The notes: generated from the letters alone by a model not told the origin. Counted from the first letter of the stretch, positions 53,522-63,412 are shown. The stretch: 64,000 nucleotides of DNA from Micromonospora nigra (GCF_900091585.1 NZ_FMHT01000003.1:3401501-3465500); one strand, 5' to 3'. A program made the numbers and translations.

Positions 53522-55720
53522 GTGCGGATGACGTTGGTCAGTTTCGTCGTACCGGCCTACCGGGTGCAGGGCTACCTGCGCGAATGCCTGGACTCGATCC
53601 TCGGCCAACCGGTCACCGACATCGAGGTGATCGGGGTCGACGACTGCTCACCGGACGCCAGCGGTGACATCATCGCCGAGTACGCCGAACGCGACCCGCG
53701 GGTGACGGCCGTCCGGCTGCCCGGCAACGTGGGGCTCGGCCCGGCCCGCAACGTCGGGCTGGACCGGGCCACCGGCGAGTACGTGTGGTTCGTCGACGGC
53801 GACGACTGGCTGGCCCCCGACTGCCTGACCGAGGTGGCCGACCGGCTCCGGGCCACCCGGCCCGACGTGCTGCTCGTCGACCACGTCCGCACCCACTGGG
53901 ACGACACCGCGACCCGCAGCGCCATGGCGGAGGTGTTCCCGGAGCCGCCCGGTCCGGTCACGTTCCGGCTGCGGGAGCGCCCGGAGGCCCTGCGTCTGCT
54001 GCACACCGCCTGGAACCGGCTGGTCCGTCGCCGGTTCCTCGACCAGGTGGGCCTGCGCTTCGCCCCCGGCTGGTACGAGGACGTGTCGTTCAGCTATCCG
54101 GCGTTGCTGGCCGCGGACCGGATCGGCGTGCTGGACCTGGTCTGCGTCAACTACCGGCAGCGCCGGGCCGGGGCGATCACCCGGACTCGGGGCGACCGGC
54201 ACTTCGAGGTGTTCGAGCAGTGGCACCGGGTGTTCCGGTTCATGGCCGACCGAGGGCTGGACGAGCTGCGCCCGGCGGTGTTCGAGCGGATGGTCTGGCA
54301 CGAGCTGACCGTGCTCGGCAACGGCGCGCGGATCGCCCCCGAGTTGCGGAAGCCGTTCTTCGACCGGATCAGCGCCGACCACCGGCGGTTCGCTCCGCCG
54401 GACGCGCCCGCGCCGGAGGGCGCCGAAGGGCTCAAGCACCGGCTGGTCGCCGCTGGCGACTGGCGGACGTTCAGCGCGCTGCGGGCGGCGAGCCGCACCG
54501 GGGCGGCGGCGCGGGGCCGGGCCCGGGCCGTCCGTGGCCGGGTGCTGCCCCCGGCCCGCCGGGCGGCCCGGCTGGCCCGGGACGCGTTGCTGCGTGAGTA
54601 CTACCGGGCGGAGCTGCGTCGGCCGGTCGACGATGGCCTGGCGGTGTACGCCGCGTACTGGTACCGGGGGTACGCCTGCAACCCGGCTGCCGTCTACGAG
54701 GCGGCGCGGCGGCTCGCGCCGCAGGTGCGGGGCGTGTGGATCGTGCGGCGGGACCGGGTGCACACCCTGCCAGACGGGGTCGAGTACGTCGTGGCGGGCA
54801 CGCCCGCGTACCACCGGGTGCTGGCCCGGGCCCGGTGGCTGGTCAACAACGTCAACTTCCCGGACTTCGTACGCAGCCGGCCGGGCACGACACACGTGCA
54901 GACCCACCACGGCACGCCGGTGAAGGTGATGGGGCTGGACCAGCAGCGCTACCCGTTGGGCGCGGTCGGCATGGACTTCGCGGGGCTGCTGCGGAGGGTG
55001 GACCGTTGGGACGTCAGTGTCACCTCGAACAGTTTCTCCACGCAGATGTGGGAGCGGGCGTATCCGGCGGCGTACACGACGCTGGAGGTCGGCTACCCGC
55101 GCAACGACCGGCTGGTCACCGCGACCGCCGAGGAGGTGCTGCGGATCCGGGCGGAACTGGGGGTCAGCCCCGGTGAGCGGGTGGTGCTGTACGCCCCGAC
55201 GCACCGGGAGCACCTGCCCCGCTACCGGCCGCCGTTCGACCCGGAGCGGTTTCTCGCCGCGCTGGGCCCGGCGGGCCGACTGCTGGTGCGCAGCCACTAC
55301 TTCCACGACCGGGACCGGCGGCGCCCCGCCGACCGGGACCGGATCCACGACGTCAGCGCCCACCTCCGGGTCGAGGATCTGTACCTGGCAGCGGACGTGC
55401 TGGTCACGGACTACTCGTCGGCGATGTTCGACTACGCGGTGCTGGACCGGCCGATCGTCGTCTACGCCCCCGACTGGGACGCCTACCGGCTGGCCCGGGG
55501 GGTCTACTTCGACGTGACGGCCGAGCCGCCGGGTGCGGTGGCGCGGACCTTCGCGGAGTTGCTCGACATCTTCGCGTCGGACGCGGTCGCGGACGACGGC
55601 GCGGAGCGGGCGCGTGCCCGGTTCCGGGCGCGGTTCTGCGCGCTGGACGACGGGCATGCCGCCGAGCGGGTCGTCCGGCGGGTGTTCCTTACCGACGAGG
55701 GACGATTTGCACTCGTTTGA
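53522..55720 (+). CDS. Glycosyltransferase 2 fused to CDP-glycerol glycerophosphotransferase
   Basis: 732-residue bifunctional enzyme. The N-terminal GT-A domain (about 1-250) has SFVVPAYRVQGYLRECLDSI, then GVDDCSPDASGD and the metal-binding WFVDGDDWL. The C-terminal domain (about 390-730) is of the TagB/TagF type. It has THVQTHHGTPVKVMG, LYAPTHREHLPRYRP, LVRSHYFHDRD and DVLVTDYSSAMFDYAVLDRP. Its role would be adding a sugar and polymerising or priming glycerol-phosphate units. GTG 53522 or ATG 53528 start; they are two codons apart. Last gene of the export operon. Confidence 0.92.
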   Translation: MRMTLVSFVVPAYRVQGYLRECLDSILGQPVTDIEVIGVDDCSPDASGDIIAEYAERDPRVTAVRLPGNVGLGPARNVGLDRATGEYVWFVDGDDWLAPDCLTEVADRLRATRPDVLLVDHVRTHWDDTATRSAMAEVFPEPPGPVTFRLRERPEALRLLHTAWNRLVRRRFLDQVGLRFAPGWYEDVSFSYPALLAADRIGVLDLVCVNYRQRRAGAITRTRGDRHFEVFEQWHRVFRFMADRGLDELRPAVFERMVWHELTVLGNGARIAPELRKPFFDRISADHRRFAPPDAPAPEGAEGLKHRLVAAGDWRTFSALRAASRTGAAARGRARAVRGRVLPPARRAARLARDALLREYYRAELRRPVDDGLAVYAAYWYRGYACNPAAVYEAARRLAPQVRGVWIVRRDRVHTLPDGVEYVVAGTPAYHRVLARARWLVNNVNFPDFVRSRPGTTHVQTHHGTPVKVMGLDQQRYPLGAVGMDFAGLLRRVDRWDVSVTSNSFSTQMWERAYPAAYTTLEVGYPRNDRLVTATAEEVLRIRAELGVSPGERVVLYAPTHREHLPRYRPPFDPERFLAALGPAGRLLVRSHYFHDRDRRRPADRDRIHDVSAHLRVEDLYLAADVLVTDYSSAMFDYAVLDRPIVVYAPDWDAYRLARGVYFDVTAEPPGAVARTFAELLDIFASDAVADDGAERARARFRARFCALDDGHAAERVVRRVFLTDEGRFALV

Positions 55721-55791
55721 GCTGACTGCCCGGTTCGAGGGTGTGTAATAGGTCTGTCACGAGCCGAACATGGCACGTTTACCCGATGTGC

Positions 55792-55811
55792 TGACCACAT
55801 GATGCTGGTCA
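55792..55811. promoter_or_regulatory. tgacca/tggtca inverted repeat upstream of the ABC ATPase gene
   Basis: 6-bp arms at 55792-55797 and 55806-55811 with an 8-nt spacer, 41 bp before the ATPase start. A weak operator candidate. Confidence 0.25.
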
Positions 55812-55852
55812 CAGTCATTCGGGGTTCGGTCGAGGAGCTGGGGGAGGAGACG

Positions 55853-57157
55853 GTGACCACCGTCGCGCTCAAAGACGTCACGAAGGTTTTCAGAGACGGC
55901 ACGCTGGCAGTTGACAAAGTTAATCTCGATGTGAACGACGGCGAGTTCATGGTGTTGCTCGGCCCGTCGGGCTGTGGCAAGTCGACCGTGCTGCGCATGG
56001 TCGCGGGGTTGGAGGACCCGACCTCGGGGGCGGTGATGCTGGACGGCGAGCTGGCCAACGACCTGCCGCCCAGGGAGCGGAAGATCGCGATGGTCTTCCA
56101 GGACTTCGCGCTCTATCCGCACATGACCGTCGGCGACAACATCGGGTTCCCGCTCAAGCTGGCGGGTGTGGAGCAGACCCCGCGCGGCGAGCGGATCGCC
56201 GACGTGGCCAGCGCCCTGGGCATCGGCGACGTGCTCGGCCGCCGGCCGAGCCAGCTCTCCGGCGGCCAGCGCCAGCGCGTGGCGATGGGCCGGGCGATCG
56301 TCCGCCGACCGGGTCTGTTCCTGATGGACGAGCCGCTGTCCAACCTCGACAGCGGCCTGCGGGCGGAGCTGCGCGCGGAGATCTCCGGGCTCACCCGCGA
56401 GCTGGGCGTCACCACCATCTACGTCACCCACGACCAGGCCGAGGCGCTGACCATGGCCGACCGGGTGGCCATCATGCGCAAGGGCGTGCTCCAGGACGTG
56501 GGCACACCCACCCAGGTGTACGGCCGACCGGCCACCCTCTACGTCGCGGCGTTCCTGGGCAGCCCCCGGATGAACCTGCTGGAGGCGTCGGTCTACGTGC
56601 ACCTGGACCGGTACATCACCCTGACCCTCGGTGATCAGGCGCTCTACCTGCCCTGGGACGACATCCGCAGCAGGGCCGTGGCCCACTACCACGGTGAGCG
56701 GATCGTGGTCGGCATGCGCGCGGAGGCGCTGACCCCGGTCGCGCCGGACGCCCCGGGCGACGTGCTGCACGGTCGCATCCGCTACCTGGAGCACCACGGC
56801 CACGAGTCCCTGGCGTTCCTCGACATCGGGGCGACCGCGGTGGTGGTCGACGAGATGGGCGCGCCCGCCGAGGGTGACGTCCCGCTGGGTCAGCGTGGCC
56901 TGCGCCGGTTCGGCCAGGTCATGCAGCGGTTCGCGGGGCGTGGCGGCAACGGCGGGGAACCGACGCCCGAACCGGCCGGCCGCACCAGCGTGCTGCCCGA
57001 CCCGGGGCGACACCACCGCCGTCCGGCGGAACTGGCGGTACGTCTCGCACCGTACCCGGCGGTGGCGGCGGGTCACCCCCTCGCGGTGTCGGTACGCATG
57101 GACGCGCTGCACTTCTTCGACGAGCGCGGTGACCGTATCGACGTCGGCTGGCGCTGA
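55853..57157 (+). CDS. Sugar ABC transporter ATPase (MalK/UgpC type)
   Basis: 434-residue import ATPase. Walker A GPSGCGKST (37-45), Q-loop FQDFALYPHM, signature LSGGQRQR, Walker B LFLMDEPLSNLD and switch THDQAEALTMAD. The C-terminal OB-type regulatory domain (from about 240) is longer than usual, with a disordered insert (GRGGNGGEPTPEPAGR) and a terminal MDALHFFDERGDRID. No permease or binding protein is next to it, so it probably energises sugar permeases encoded elsewhere. GTG 55853 follows GGGAGGAG. Confidence 0.9.
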   Translation: MTTVALKDVTKVFRDGTLAVDKVNLDVNDGEFMVLLGPSGCGKSTVLRMVAGLEDPTSGAVMLDGELANDLPPRERKIAMVFQDFALYPHMTVGDNIGFPLKLAGVEQTPRGERIADVASALGIGDVLGRRPSQLSGGQRQRVAMGRAIVRRPGLFLMDEPLSNLDSGLRAELRAEISGLTRELGVTTIYVTHDQAEALTMADRVAIMRKGVLQDVGTPTQVYGRPATLYVAAFLGSPRMNLLEASVYVHLDRYITLTLGDQALYLPWDDIRSRAVAHYHGERIVVGMRAEALTPVAPDAPGDVLHGRIRYLEHHGHESLAFLDIGATAVVVDEMGAPAEGDVPLGQRGLRRFGQVMQRFAGRGGNGGEPTPEPAGRTSVLPDPGRHHRRPAELAVRLAPYPAVAAGHPLAVSVRMDALHFFDERGDRIDVGWR

Positions 57158-57294
57158 CCGGGCAGCCCGGGTGGCCGCCGACCGGGCCCAGGTGGGTTGC
57201 TGACGGCTGCCCGCCGCGCGGCTCGGTCGGCGCCCTGCTGTGCGGCCCGTGCCTGTGCGGCCCGCGGCTGCTTGCCGAGCAAGTTACCGGCTAG

Positions 57295-57300
57295 TAGCGT
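57295..57300 (+). promoter_or_regulatory. -35/-10 pair for the hotdog thioesterase gene
   Basis: TTGCCG (57272-57277) and TAGCGT (57295-57300) are 17 bp apart, and TAGCGT ends 7 nt before ATG 57308. This is a good sigma-A-type promoter with leaderless spacing. Confidence 0.6.
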
Positions 57301-57307
57301 CGGCGGT

Positions 57308-57775
57308 ATGACCATCGACTCGCGCCAGGTGGCCGCCGGCATGCTCCGGGCGGTGCCCTTCGCCCGCACGCTCGGATTCGAGTTCGTCGAGGTGGCCCCC
57401 GAGGCCGACGGCGGGGTGCGGGCCGTCGTTCGCCTGCCCGACTCCTCCGCCACCCACAATCACGTCGGTGGCCCCCACGCGGGCGCGATGTTCACCCTCG
57501 GCGAGACCGCCTCCGGCGCGGTGGTGATGGCCGCGTTCGGGCATCTTCTCGACCGGGTCACCCCGCTGGCCGTCCGCGCCGACATCGCGTACCGGAAGCT
57601 GGCCCTGGGGCCCGTGCTCGCCACCGCCCGACTCGGTCGGCCGCCCGCCGAGGTGATCGCCGAGTTGGACGCCGGGCAGCGTCCCGAGTTCGAGGTGCCG
57701 GTGGGGATCGCCACCGAGGACGGCACCGCCACCTCGGTCATGACCGTCGTCTGGACCCTGCGCCCGAACCGCTGA
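57308..57775 (+). CDS. Hotdog-fold protein (DUF4442/YiiD-like thioesterase)
   Basis: 155-residue hotdog-fold protein. HNHVGGPHAGAMFTLGETAS contains the helix start and a charged Glu used in acyl-CoA thioesterases; ADIAYRKLALGPVLATARLG follows. A role in hydrolysing acyl-CoA is a family-level inference. It sits between the sugar ATPase and the phosphoglucomutase but has its own promoter. Confidence 0.85.
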   Translation: MTIDSRQVAAGMLRAVPFARTLGFEFVEVAPEADGGVRAVVRLPDSSATHNHVGGPHAGAMFTLGETASGAVVMAAFGHLLDRVTPLAVRADIAYRKLALGPVLATARLGRPPAEVIAELDAGQRPEFEVPVGIATEDGTATSVMTVVWTLRPNR

Positions 57776-57822
57776 CACCGGACCAGCATGTCGATCGGGG
57801 TTTGCCCGGCGGGTGGTCTGGT

Positions 57823-57828
57823 TAGATT
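57823..57828 (+). promoter_or_regulatory. -10-like TAGATT before pgmB
   Basis: TAGATT with a TTGCCC at 57802 (15-bp spacer) ends 6 nt before ATG 57835. Transcription would start at or next to the A of the ATG. Confidence 0.55.
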
Positions 57829-57834
57829 CGTACG

Positions 57835-58587
57835 ATGTTGGGCCTGCCTGCGCACGTGACCGCCTGTCTCTTCGACCTGGACGGGGTACTCACCCAGACC
57901 GCCCGGGTGCACAACGTCGCCTGGACCGCGACCTTCGACGAGTACCTGCGCCGCCGCGCCGCCGCCACCGGCGAGCCGTTCCGGCCGTTCGACCCCGGCT
58001 CGGACTACCACCGGTACGTCGACGGCCGGCAACGCGCCGACGGGGTGCGCACCTTCCTCGCCTCGCGGGGCATCGTGCTGCCCGAGGGCCATCCCGACGA
58101 CCCGCCCGAGGCGGACACCGTGCACGGCCTCGGCAACCGCAAGAACGTGCTGCTTCTGTCGAGCATCCGCAGCGGCGGCGTCGACGTGTACCCGGGCTCC
58201 GTCACGTACCTCAAGGCGGTCGTCGCCGCCGGACTGCGCCGCGCGGTCGTCACCGCCAGCGCCAACGGGCGCGAGGTGATCGCCGCCGCCGGGCTCGAGC
58301 CGCTGTTGGAGGCCCGGATCGACGGCCTGGTCGCCCGCGCCGAGGGCCTGCGCGGCAAGCCCGAACCCGACACCTTCCTCGCCGGGGCGAAGGTCCTCGG
58401 CGTCGACCCGGCCGAGGCCGTCGTCTTCGAGGACGCCCTTGCGGGAGTGGCTGCCGGCCGGGCCGGCGGCTTCGGGTACGTCGTCGGGGTCGACCGGGCC
58501 GGTCAGGCCGACGAGCTGCTCGCCCACGGCGCGGACATCGTGGTCACCGACCTCGCCGACCTGCTCGACACGGGACGACCCGAGTGA
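57835..58587 (+). CDS. pgmB: Beta-phosphoglucomutase (HAD family)
   Basis: 250-residue HAD enzyme. Motif I is [14 protein letters not shown] (D14 nucleophile, D16 acid), with cap segment [10 protein letters not shown], motif [10 protein letters not shown], motif III Lys in RGKPEPDTF and motif [10 protein letters not shown]. The long cap and GH65 partner mark it as beta-phosphoglucomutase, converting beta-glucose-1-phosphate to glucose-6-phosphate. Its stop overlaps the GH65 start (GTGA), so the two are translated together. Confidence 0.92.
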   Translation: MLGLPAHVTACLFDLDGVLTQTARVHNVAWTATFDEYLRRRAAATGEPFRPFDPGSDYHRYVDGRQRADGVRTFLASRGIVLPEGHPDDPPEADTVHGLGNRKNVLLLSSIRSGGVDVYPGSVTYLKAVVAAGLRRAVVTASANGREVIAAAGLEPLLEARIDGLVARAEGLRGKPEPDTFLAGAKVLGVDPAEAVVFEDALAGVAAGRAGGFGYVVGVDRAGQADELLAHGADIVVTDLADLLDTGRPE

Positions 58588-60956
58588 TCCGGGAACGCGC
58601 CTATCCCGTCGACCCGTGGCACGTCCGGGAGACCCGCCTCGACATGGACGTGCTCGCCCAGTCCGAGTCGGTGTTCGCGCTGTCCAACGGGCACGTCGGG
58701 CTGCGCGGCAACCTCGACGAGGGCGAGCCGCACGGCCTGCCCGGCACCTACCTGAACTCGTTCTACGAGCTGCGTCCCCTGCCGTACGCGGAAGCCGGCT
58801 TCGGTTTCCCCGAGTCCGGGCAGACCATCGTCAACGTCACCAACGGCAAGCTGATCCGGCTGCTCGTCGACGACGAACCCCTCGACGTGCGCTACGGCGA
58901 ACTGCTCGCCCACGAGCGGATCCTCGACCTGCGCGCCGGCACCCTGCACCGGGAGCTGCACTGGCGTTCTCCGGCCGGCCGTGAGGTGAAGGTGCGCAGC
59001 ACCCGGCTGGTCTCCTTCCGCCAGCGGTCCGTCGCCGCGATCAACTACGAGGTCGAGGTGGCCGACGGCGACCCGCTGCGCGTCATCGTGCAGTCCGAAC
59101 TGGTGGCGAACGAGACGCTGCCCCCGCAGAGCCGGGACCCGCGCGTCGCCGCCGTGCTGGAGTCGCCGTTGCAGGCCGAGGAGGAGTTGACCACCGACGA
59201 CGGAGGGCTGCTCATCCACCGCACCAAGGTCTCCGGCCTGCGGTTGGCCGCCGCGATGGAACACGAGGTGCAGGGTCCGTCGCACACGATCGAGTCCGAG
59301 GGGTACGAGGACTGGGTACGCACCACCGTGGCCTGCGTACTGCAGCCCGGTCAGACCCTGCGGGTCGTCAAGTACCTCACGTACGGCTGGTCCAGCCGCC
59401 GCTCCCTGCCGGCGCTGCGCGACCAGGTCGGCGCGGCCCTCGCCGCGGCGAAACTGGACGGCTGGGAGGGGCTGCGCCGCGAGCAGCGGGAGTACCTGGA
59501 CGAGTTCTGGGACGCCGCCGACGTGGTGGTCGAGGGCGACCCCGAGGTGCAGCAGGCCGTCCGGTTCGGGCTGTTCCACGTCCTGCAGGCCGGCACCCGC
59601 GCGGAACGGCGGCCCATCTCCGCCAAGGGGCTCACCGGCCCCGGGTACGACGGGCACGCCTTTTGGGACACCGAGATGTTCGTGCTGCCGGTACTCACCT
59701 ACACCCACCCCACTGCGGTGCGCGACGCCCTGCACTGGCGGTACTCCACGCTCGCGCAGGCCCAGGAGCGGGCGGAGACGCTCAACCTGGCGGGCGCGGC
59801 CTTCCCGTGGCGCACCATCGAGGGGCCCGAGTCGTCGGGTTACTGGCCGGCCGGCACCGCCGCGTTCCACATCGCCGCCGACATCGCCGACGCCCTGCGC
59901 CGGTACGTCCTGGTCACCGGCGACACGCAGCTGATGCGGGACATCGGGCTGGAGCTGCTGGTGGAGACCGCCCGGCTGTGGCGGGCCATCGGGCACCACG
60001 ACCGGCACGGCCGGTTCCACATCGACGGGGTGACCGGCCCCGACGAGTACACCGCCGTCAAGAACGACAACATCTACACCAACCTGATGGCCCAGCGGAA
60101 CCTGCTCGCCGCCGCCGACGCCGTCCGCCACTACCGGGACGAGGCGTACCACCTGAGGGTCACCGACGAGGAGGCCGCCGAGTGGCGCGACGCCGCGGCG
60201 GCCATGCACGTCCCGTACGACGACGAGGTCGACGTGCACCAGCAGGTGGAGGGGTTCACCCGGCTCCAGGAGTGGGACTTCGCGAACACCCCTGCGGAGA
60301 AGTATCCCCTGTTGCTGCACTTCCCGTACTTCGAGCTGTACCGCAAGCAGGTGGTCAAGCAGGCCGATCTGGTGCTGGCCATGCACTGGCGGGGCGACGC
60401 CTTCACGCTCGAGGAGAAGCGCCGCAACTTCCTCTACTACGAGCGGCGCACCGTGCGGGACTCGTCGCTGTCCGCCTGCACCCAGGCGGTGCTGGCCGCT
60501 GAGGTGGGCTACCTGGAACTGGCGCACAGCTACCTGCGCGAGGCCGCGTTGATGGATCTTCACGACCTCAACGAGAACACCCGCGACGGCGTACACATGG
60601 CCTCGCTCGCCGGGGCGTGGATCGCCCTGGTCGCCGGCTTCGGTGGGCTCCGCGACCACGACGGGCTGATGACGTTCGCACCCCGGCTACCGACCCGGTT
60701 CGGTCGGCTGGAGTTCTCGTTGCAGTGGTGCGGGCTGCGGCTGCGGGTCGACGTCCACCCGCAGCACACGACGTACGCGTTGCGGCACGGCAGCGCCGGG
60801 GACGCGGTGGAGCTGCGGCACCACGGCACCCTGGTCAAGGTGGCCTGGGACGCGCCGGTGACCCTGCCGAACCCGCCCGTCGAGCCCGACATCCCCCCGG
60901 TGGAGCAGCCACCCGGCCGCGCGCCGTTGCTCCGTCCCCCCGACCTGCGCACCTGA
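58584..60956 (+). CDS. GH65 disaccharide phosphorylase (maltose/trehalose/kojibiose type)
   Basis: 790-residue family-65 glycoside hydrolase. The N-terminal beta-sandwich ([20 protein letters not shown]) is followed by the (alpha/alpha)6 barrel. Catalytic acid E488 lies in [17 protein letters not shown]; the [12 protein letters not shown] and LDEFWD stretches shape the phosphate and sugar sites. A disaccharide plus phosphate gives glucose and beta-glucose-1-phosphate, which pgmB then isomerises. Substrate (maltose, trehalose, kojibiose or nigerose) is not decidable by eye. Translationally coupled to pgmB. Confidence 0.94.
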   Translation: MIRERAYPVDPWHVRETRLDMDVLAQSESVFALSNGHVGLRGNLDEGEPHGLPGTYLNSFYELRPLPYAEAGFGFPESGQTIVNVTNGKLIRLLVDDEPLDVRYGELLAHERILDLRAGTLHRELHWRSPAGREVKVRSTRLVSFRQRSVAAINYEVEVADGDPLRVIVQSELVANETLPPQSRDPRVAAVLESPLQAEEELTTDDGGLLIHRTKVSGLRLAAAMEHEVQGPSHTIESEGYEDWVRTTVACVLQPGQTLRVVKYLTYGWSSRRSLPALRDQVGAALAAAKLDGWEGLRREQREYLDEFWDAADVVVEGDPEVQQAVRFGLFHVLQAGTRAERRPISAKGLTGPGYDGHAFWDTEMFVLPVLTYTHPTAVRDALHWRYSTLAQAQERAETLNLAGAAFPWRTIEGPESSGYWPAGTAAFHIAADIADALRRYVLVTGDTQLMRDIGLELLVETARLWRAIGHHDRHGRFHIDGVTGPDEYTAVKNDNIYTNLMAQRNLLAAADAVRHYRDEAYHLRVTDEEAAEWRDAAAAMHVPYDDEVDVHQQVEGFTRLQEWDFANTPAEKYPLLLHFPYFELYRKQVVKQADLVLAMHWRGDAFTLEEKRRNFLYYERRTVRDSSLSACTQAVLAAEVGYLELAHSYLREAALMDLHDLNENTRDGVHMASLAGAWIALVAGFGGLRDHDGLMTFAPRLPTRFGRLEFSLQWCGLRLRVDVHPQHTTYALRHGSAGDAVELRHHGTLVKVAWDAPVTLPNPPVEPDIPPVEQPPGRAPLLRPPDLRT

Positions 60957-60967
60957 CGGCGCTGGCG

Positions 60968-61001
60968 GCGACCGCCGACCCGGCACAGGGTCGGCGGTCG
61001 C
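60968..61001. terminator. 14-bp hairpin after the GH65 gene
   Basis: gcgaccgccgaccc (60968-60981) pairs exactly with 60988-61001 around a 6-nt loop, 12 bp past the GH65 stop and before the convergent small gene. It can end both transcripts. Confidence 0.75.
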
Positions 61002-61024
61002 GTCGTCCGTCGGTGCGGCGGCGG

Positions 61025-61204
61025 TCAGATCGGGCGGCCCTGGGAGGGGCGGCCCGCCGCGTCCCGGGGTGCCATCGCCCGCGGATCGTCCGCGGTACGC
61101 GCCTGGGCCGCCTCGTCCGCCCAGTCCCGGTCGCGCTCGGTGTCCTGTTCCTGCCGCCCGCGTTCGGCGGTCTGCTGTCGGGAGTCTCGCTGCTGCTGCG
61201 CCAT
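61025..61204 (-). CDS. Small hydrophilic Gln/Arg/Asp-rich protein
   Basis: 59-residue open frame from ATG 61204 to TGA 61025. Residues are almost all charged or polar: MAQQQRDSRQQTAERGRQEQ, then DTERDRDWADEAAQ. It looks disordered. A GAGGA ribosome site is placed 7 nt before the ATG. It lies between convergent and divergent neighbours on its own strand, with a terminator opposite. Short proteins of this make-up occur in Micromonospora, but no function is known. Confidence 0.6.
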   Translation of the reverse strand: MAQQQRDSRQQTAERGRQEQDTERDRDWADEAAQARTADDPRAMAPRDAAGRPSQGRPI

Positions 61205-61399
61205 GGGCGGTCCTCGCGATCTGCTCGGGGCGCGCCGGTCGCGCCGGTCCTACGGTCGTCCGACGCCTACCCGGGGCCCCGCCCGACAAACGGCCCCGCC
61301 CGCCCGGTCGGCGCAGGAGGCCGGTCGCGTGGGGCGGGCCGGTCGGGGTATCCGGCCGGCACGGGCCGGCCGGTCGGCCGGCGTTACGGAGGTGGGGAG

Positions 61400-62068
61400 A
61401 TGGACGTGCGCAGCAGTGCGGTGTCGATCCCGGCGGGCCAGGTCGAACTGCCCGCCGATCTGCTCGTCCCGGCGCGTCCCACCGGCGTGGTGCTCTTCGC
61501 GCACGGCAGTGGCAGTTCCCGGCACAGCCCCCGCAACGTGGCGGTGGCGCACGTGCTCAACGGAAGCGGGCTCGGCACGGTGCTGGTCGACCTGCTGACC
61601 CCGGCGGAGGACGAGGTGGATGCGGTGACCGTTGAGCTGCGCTTCGACATCGGGCTGCTCGCCGGGCGGCTCGCGGGGATCGTGGACTGGCTGGATGCCG
61701 CGCGTCCGGCGGGACCGGTGCCCGTCGGCCTGTTCGGGGCGAGCACCGGTGCCGCCGCCGCCCTGGTCGCCGCCGCCAGTCGGCCGGCGCAGGTGGGGGC
61801 GGTGGTGTCCCGGGGCGGCCGACCCGATCTCGCCGGCGCCGCGCTCGGGCAGGTGCGCGCCCCCACCCTGCTGCTCGTCGGTGGCCTCGACGATCAGGTG
61901 ATCACGCTGAACGAGCAGGCCAGGGCGGAGCTTCCCGGAGCGGTCGAGCTGCGGATCGTGCCGGACGCGACGCACCTCTTCGAGGAACCGGGCGCCCTGG
62001 ACCAGGTGGCCGAGCAGGCCGCCGACTGGTTCACCACCCACCTGCACCCCCACCCCGCCCCGGCGTGA
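61400..62068 (+). CDS. Dienelactone-hydrolase-like alpha/beta hydrolase
   Basis: 222-residue alpha/beta hydrolase. VLFAHGSGSSRHSPRN is the oxyanion-hole loop, GLFGASTGAAAAL has the nucleophile Ser in GASTG, LLLVGGLDD carries the acid and DATHLFEEPG the catalytic His. Similar to dienelactone-hydrolase-type esterases; the natural substrate is unknown. ATG 61400 follows GGAGGTGGGGAG. Isolated gene; the 195 bp upstream hold nothing recognised. Confidence 0.86.
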   Translation: MDVRSSAVSIPAGQVELPADLLVPARPTGVVLFAHGSGSSRHSPRNVAVAHVLNGSGLGTVLVDLLTPAEDEVDAVTVELRFDIGLLAGRLAGIVDWLDAARPAGPVPVGLFGASTGAAAALVAAASRPAQVGAVVSRGGRPDLAGAALGQVRAPTLLLVGGLDDQVITLNEQARAELPGAVELRIVPDATHLFEEPGALDQVAEQAADWFTTHLHPHPAPA

Positions 62069-62084
62069 CCAGGACGGGAGCCGT

Positions 62085-63242
62085 TCAGGACGGTGAGGGA
62101 ACCGGGTCGGGCGGGGTGGGCTCGGGTGGGGTGGGTGCGGTGCGGGCCTGCTCCCGCTGGCGTTGCACGGAGTCGATGACCCGCCACACCACCGCCGTGA
62201 TCGGCACCGCCACGAAGGCACCCGCGATCCCCGCGATCAGCGTGCCGGCGGTGACCGCCACCAGGATCACCGCGGGATGCAGCCGCACCTGGCGTTTCAT
62301 GATCAGCGGTTCGAGCAGGTTGCCCTCCATCTGCTGCACGGCGATCACGGCAGCCAGGGTGAGCAGGGCGGTGGTCGGCCCGTTCGCGGCCAGCGCCACC
62401 AGCACCGCCACCGCGCCCGTGACGGTCGCCCCGATGATCGGCACGAACGCGCCGATGAAGACGATCAGGGCTAACGGGAACGCCAGTGGCACGCCGAGCA
62501 GCACCAGGGCCAGCCCGATGCCGACCGCGTCGATCGCGGCGATCATCATCGTGCCCCGGCTGTACGAGCCGAGGGTGTGCCAGCCGGTCCGGCCCGCCTC
62601 GGCGGTCACCTCGCGGTTCGGGCCGGTCGCCCGGCGCAGCACCCAGTGCCACATGGACCGCCCGTCCTTGAGGAGGAAGAACAGCAGCACCAGGGAGAGC
62701 AACGCCGCCCCGAACCCCTCGATGACGGAGCGCGCGCTGGCGACCGGGTCCACCGAACCCTGCCCCGTCGCCTCCCGGACCCGGCTGAGCAGCCGGTCGA
62801 GCTGCTCGTCGGTCACCGGCAGGGTGGAGGTCACGAAGTCACGGGTGCGTTCCAGGCCCTGTTGCAGTTCCCGGCCCAGCTCCTCGAACTGGCTCGCGGT
62901 GAGATTCCACACCAGCGCGCCCGCCCCGGTCAGGAAACCCAGCAGCAGCAGGACGGTGAGCAGCGCCGCGAGGGCGGCCGGCAGGCGCAGGCGACGCAGC
63001 GCGAGCTGCACCGGGTCGAGCAGGGCGGTCAGGAAGATGGTCGCCGCCAGCGCCACGGCCAGCGGAGCCAGCAGCACCGCGATCTTGCCCAGCAGGTAGA
63101 GGCCAGCCACGATCACCACCAGGCAGGCGCTCCAGACCACTGCGGAGCGCACCAGCCAGGGCAGTGCCGTCCACGTCTGCCGGGGACCCGCGCCCCGGTC
63201 CGTCGTGTCGGTGGGCGTCTGCCCGGTATCGCCTGCGACCAC
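62085..63242 (-). CDS. AI-2E (PerM) family permease
   Basis: 385-residue membrane protein of the AI-2E/PerM family. About eight membrane segments lie between residues 30 and 370. Typical signatures are FLLKDGRSMWHWVL, GTMMIAAIDAVGIGLALVLLGV and AVIAVQQMEGNLLEPLIMKR. Members export AI-2 or act as Na+/H+ antiporters or osmolyte channels; the role here is open. Tail is Pro-rich. GTG 63242 has GAGGAGGG 5 nt upstream, which fixes the start. Confidence 0.92.
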   Translation of the reverse strand: MVAGDTGQTPTDTTDRGAGPRQTWTALPWLVRSAVVWSACLVVIVAGLYLLGKIAVLLAPLAVALAATIFLTALLDPVQLALRRLRLPAALAALLTVLLLLGFLTGAGALVWNLTASQFEELGRELQQGLERTRDFVTSTLPVTDEQLDRLLSRVREATGQGSVDPVASARSVIEGFGAALLSLVLLFFLLKDGRSMWHWVLRRATGPNREVTAEAGRTGWHTLGSYSRGTMMIAAIDAVGIGLALVLLGVPLAFPLALIVFIGAFVPIIGATVTGAVAVLVALAANGPTTALLTLAAVIAVQQMEGNLLEPLIMKRQVRLHPAVILVAVTAGTLIAGIAGAFVAVPITAVVWRVIDSVQRQREQARTAPTPPEPTPPDPVPSPS

Positions 63243-63360
63243 GTCAGCCCTCCTCGATGTCGGGCGGGTCGTACCCGGTCGGCGTCCCGCCGACACCCGT
63301 TTCCACGCTAGGTGTCCGGGCACGCCCCCGTAGAGCGATCCGTCCGGCCCGTCGGAGTTT

Positions 63361-63412
63361 GTGCCGCTGGGGTGGGGGAACCCCAGTGCAGGTGACCCGG
63401 CACTGAGGGAGG
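63361..63412 (+). promoter_or_regulatory. Mutually exclusive hairpins ahead of the MT0933-like gene
   Basis: gtgccg (63361-63366) can pair with cggcac (63398-63403), enclosing ctgggg (63367) and ccccag (63381). Alternatively cagtgc (63384) pairs with gcactg (63400). The last two bases of the downstream arm touch the AGGGAGG ribosome site (63406-63412). Alternative folds may set translation; not proven. Confidence 0.35.
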
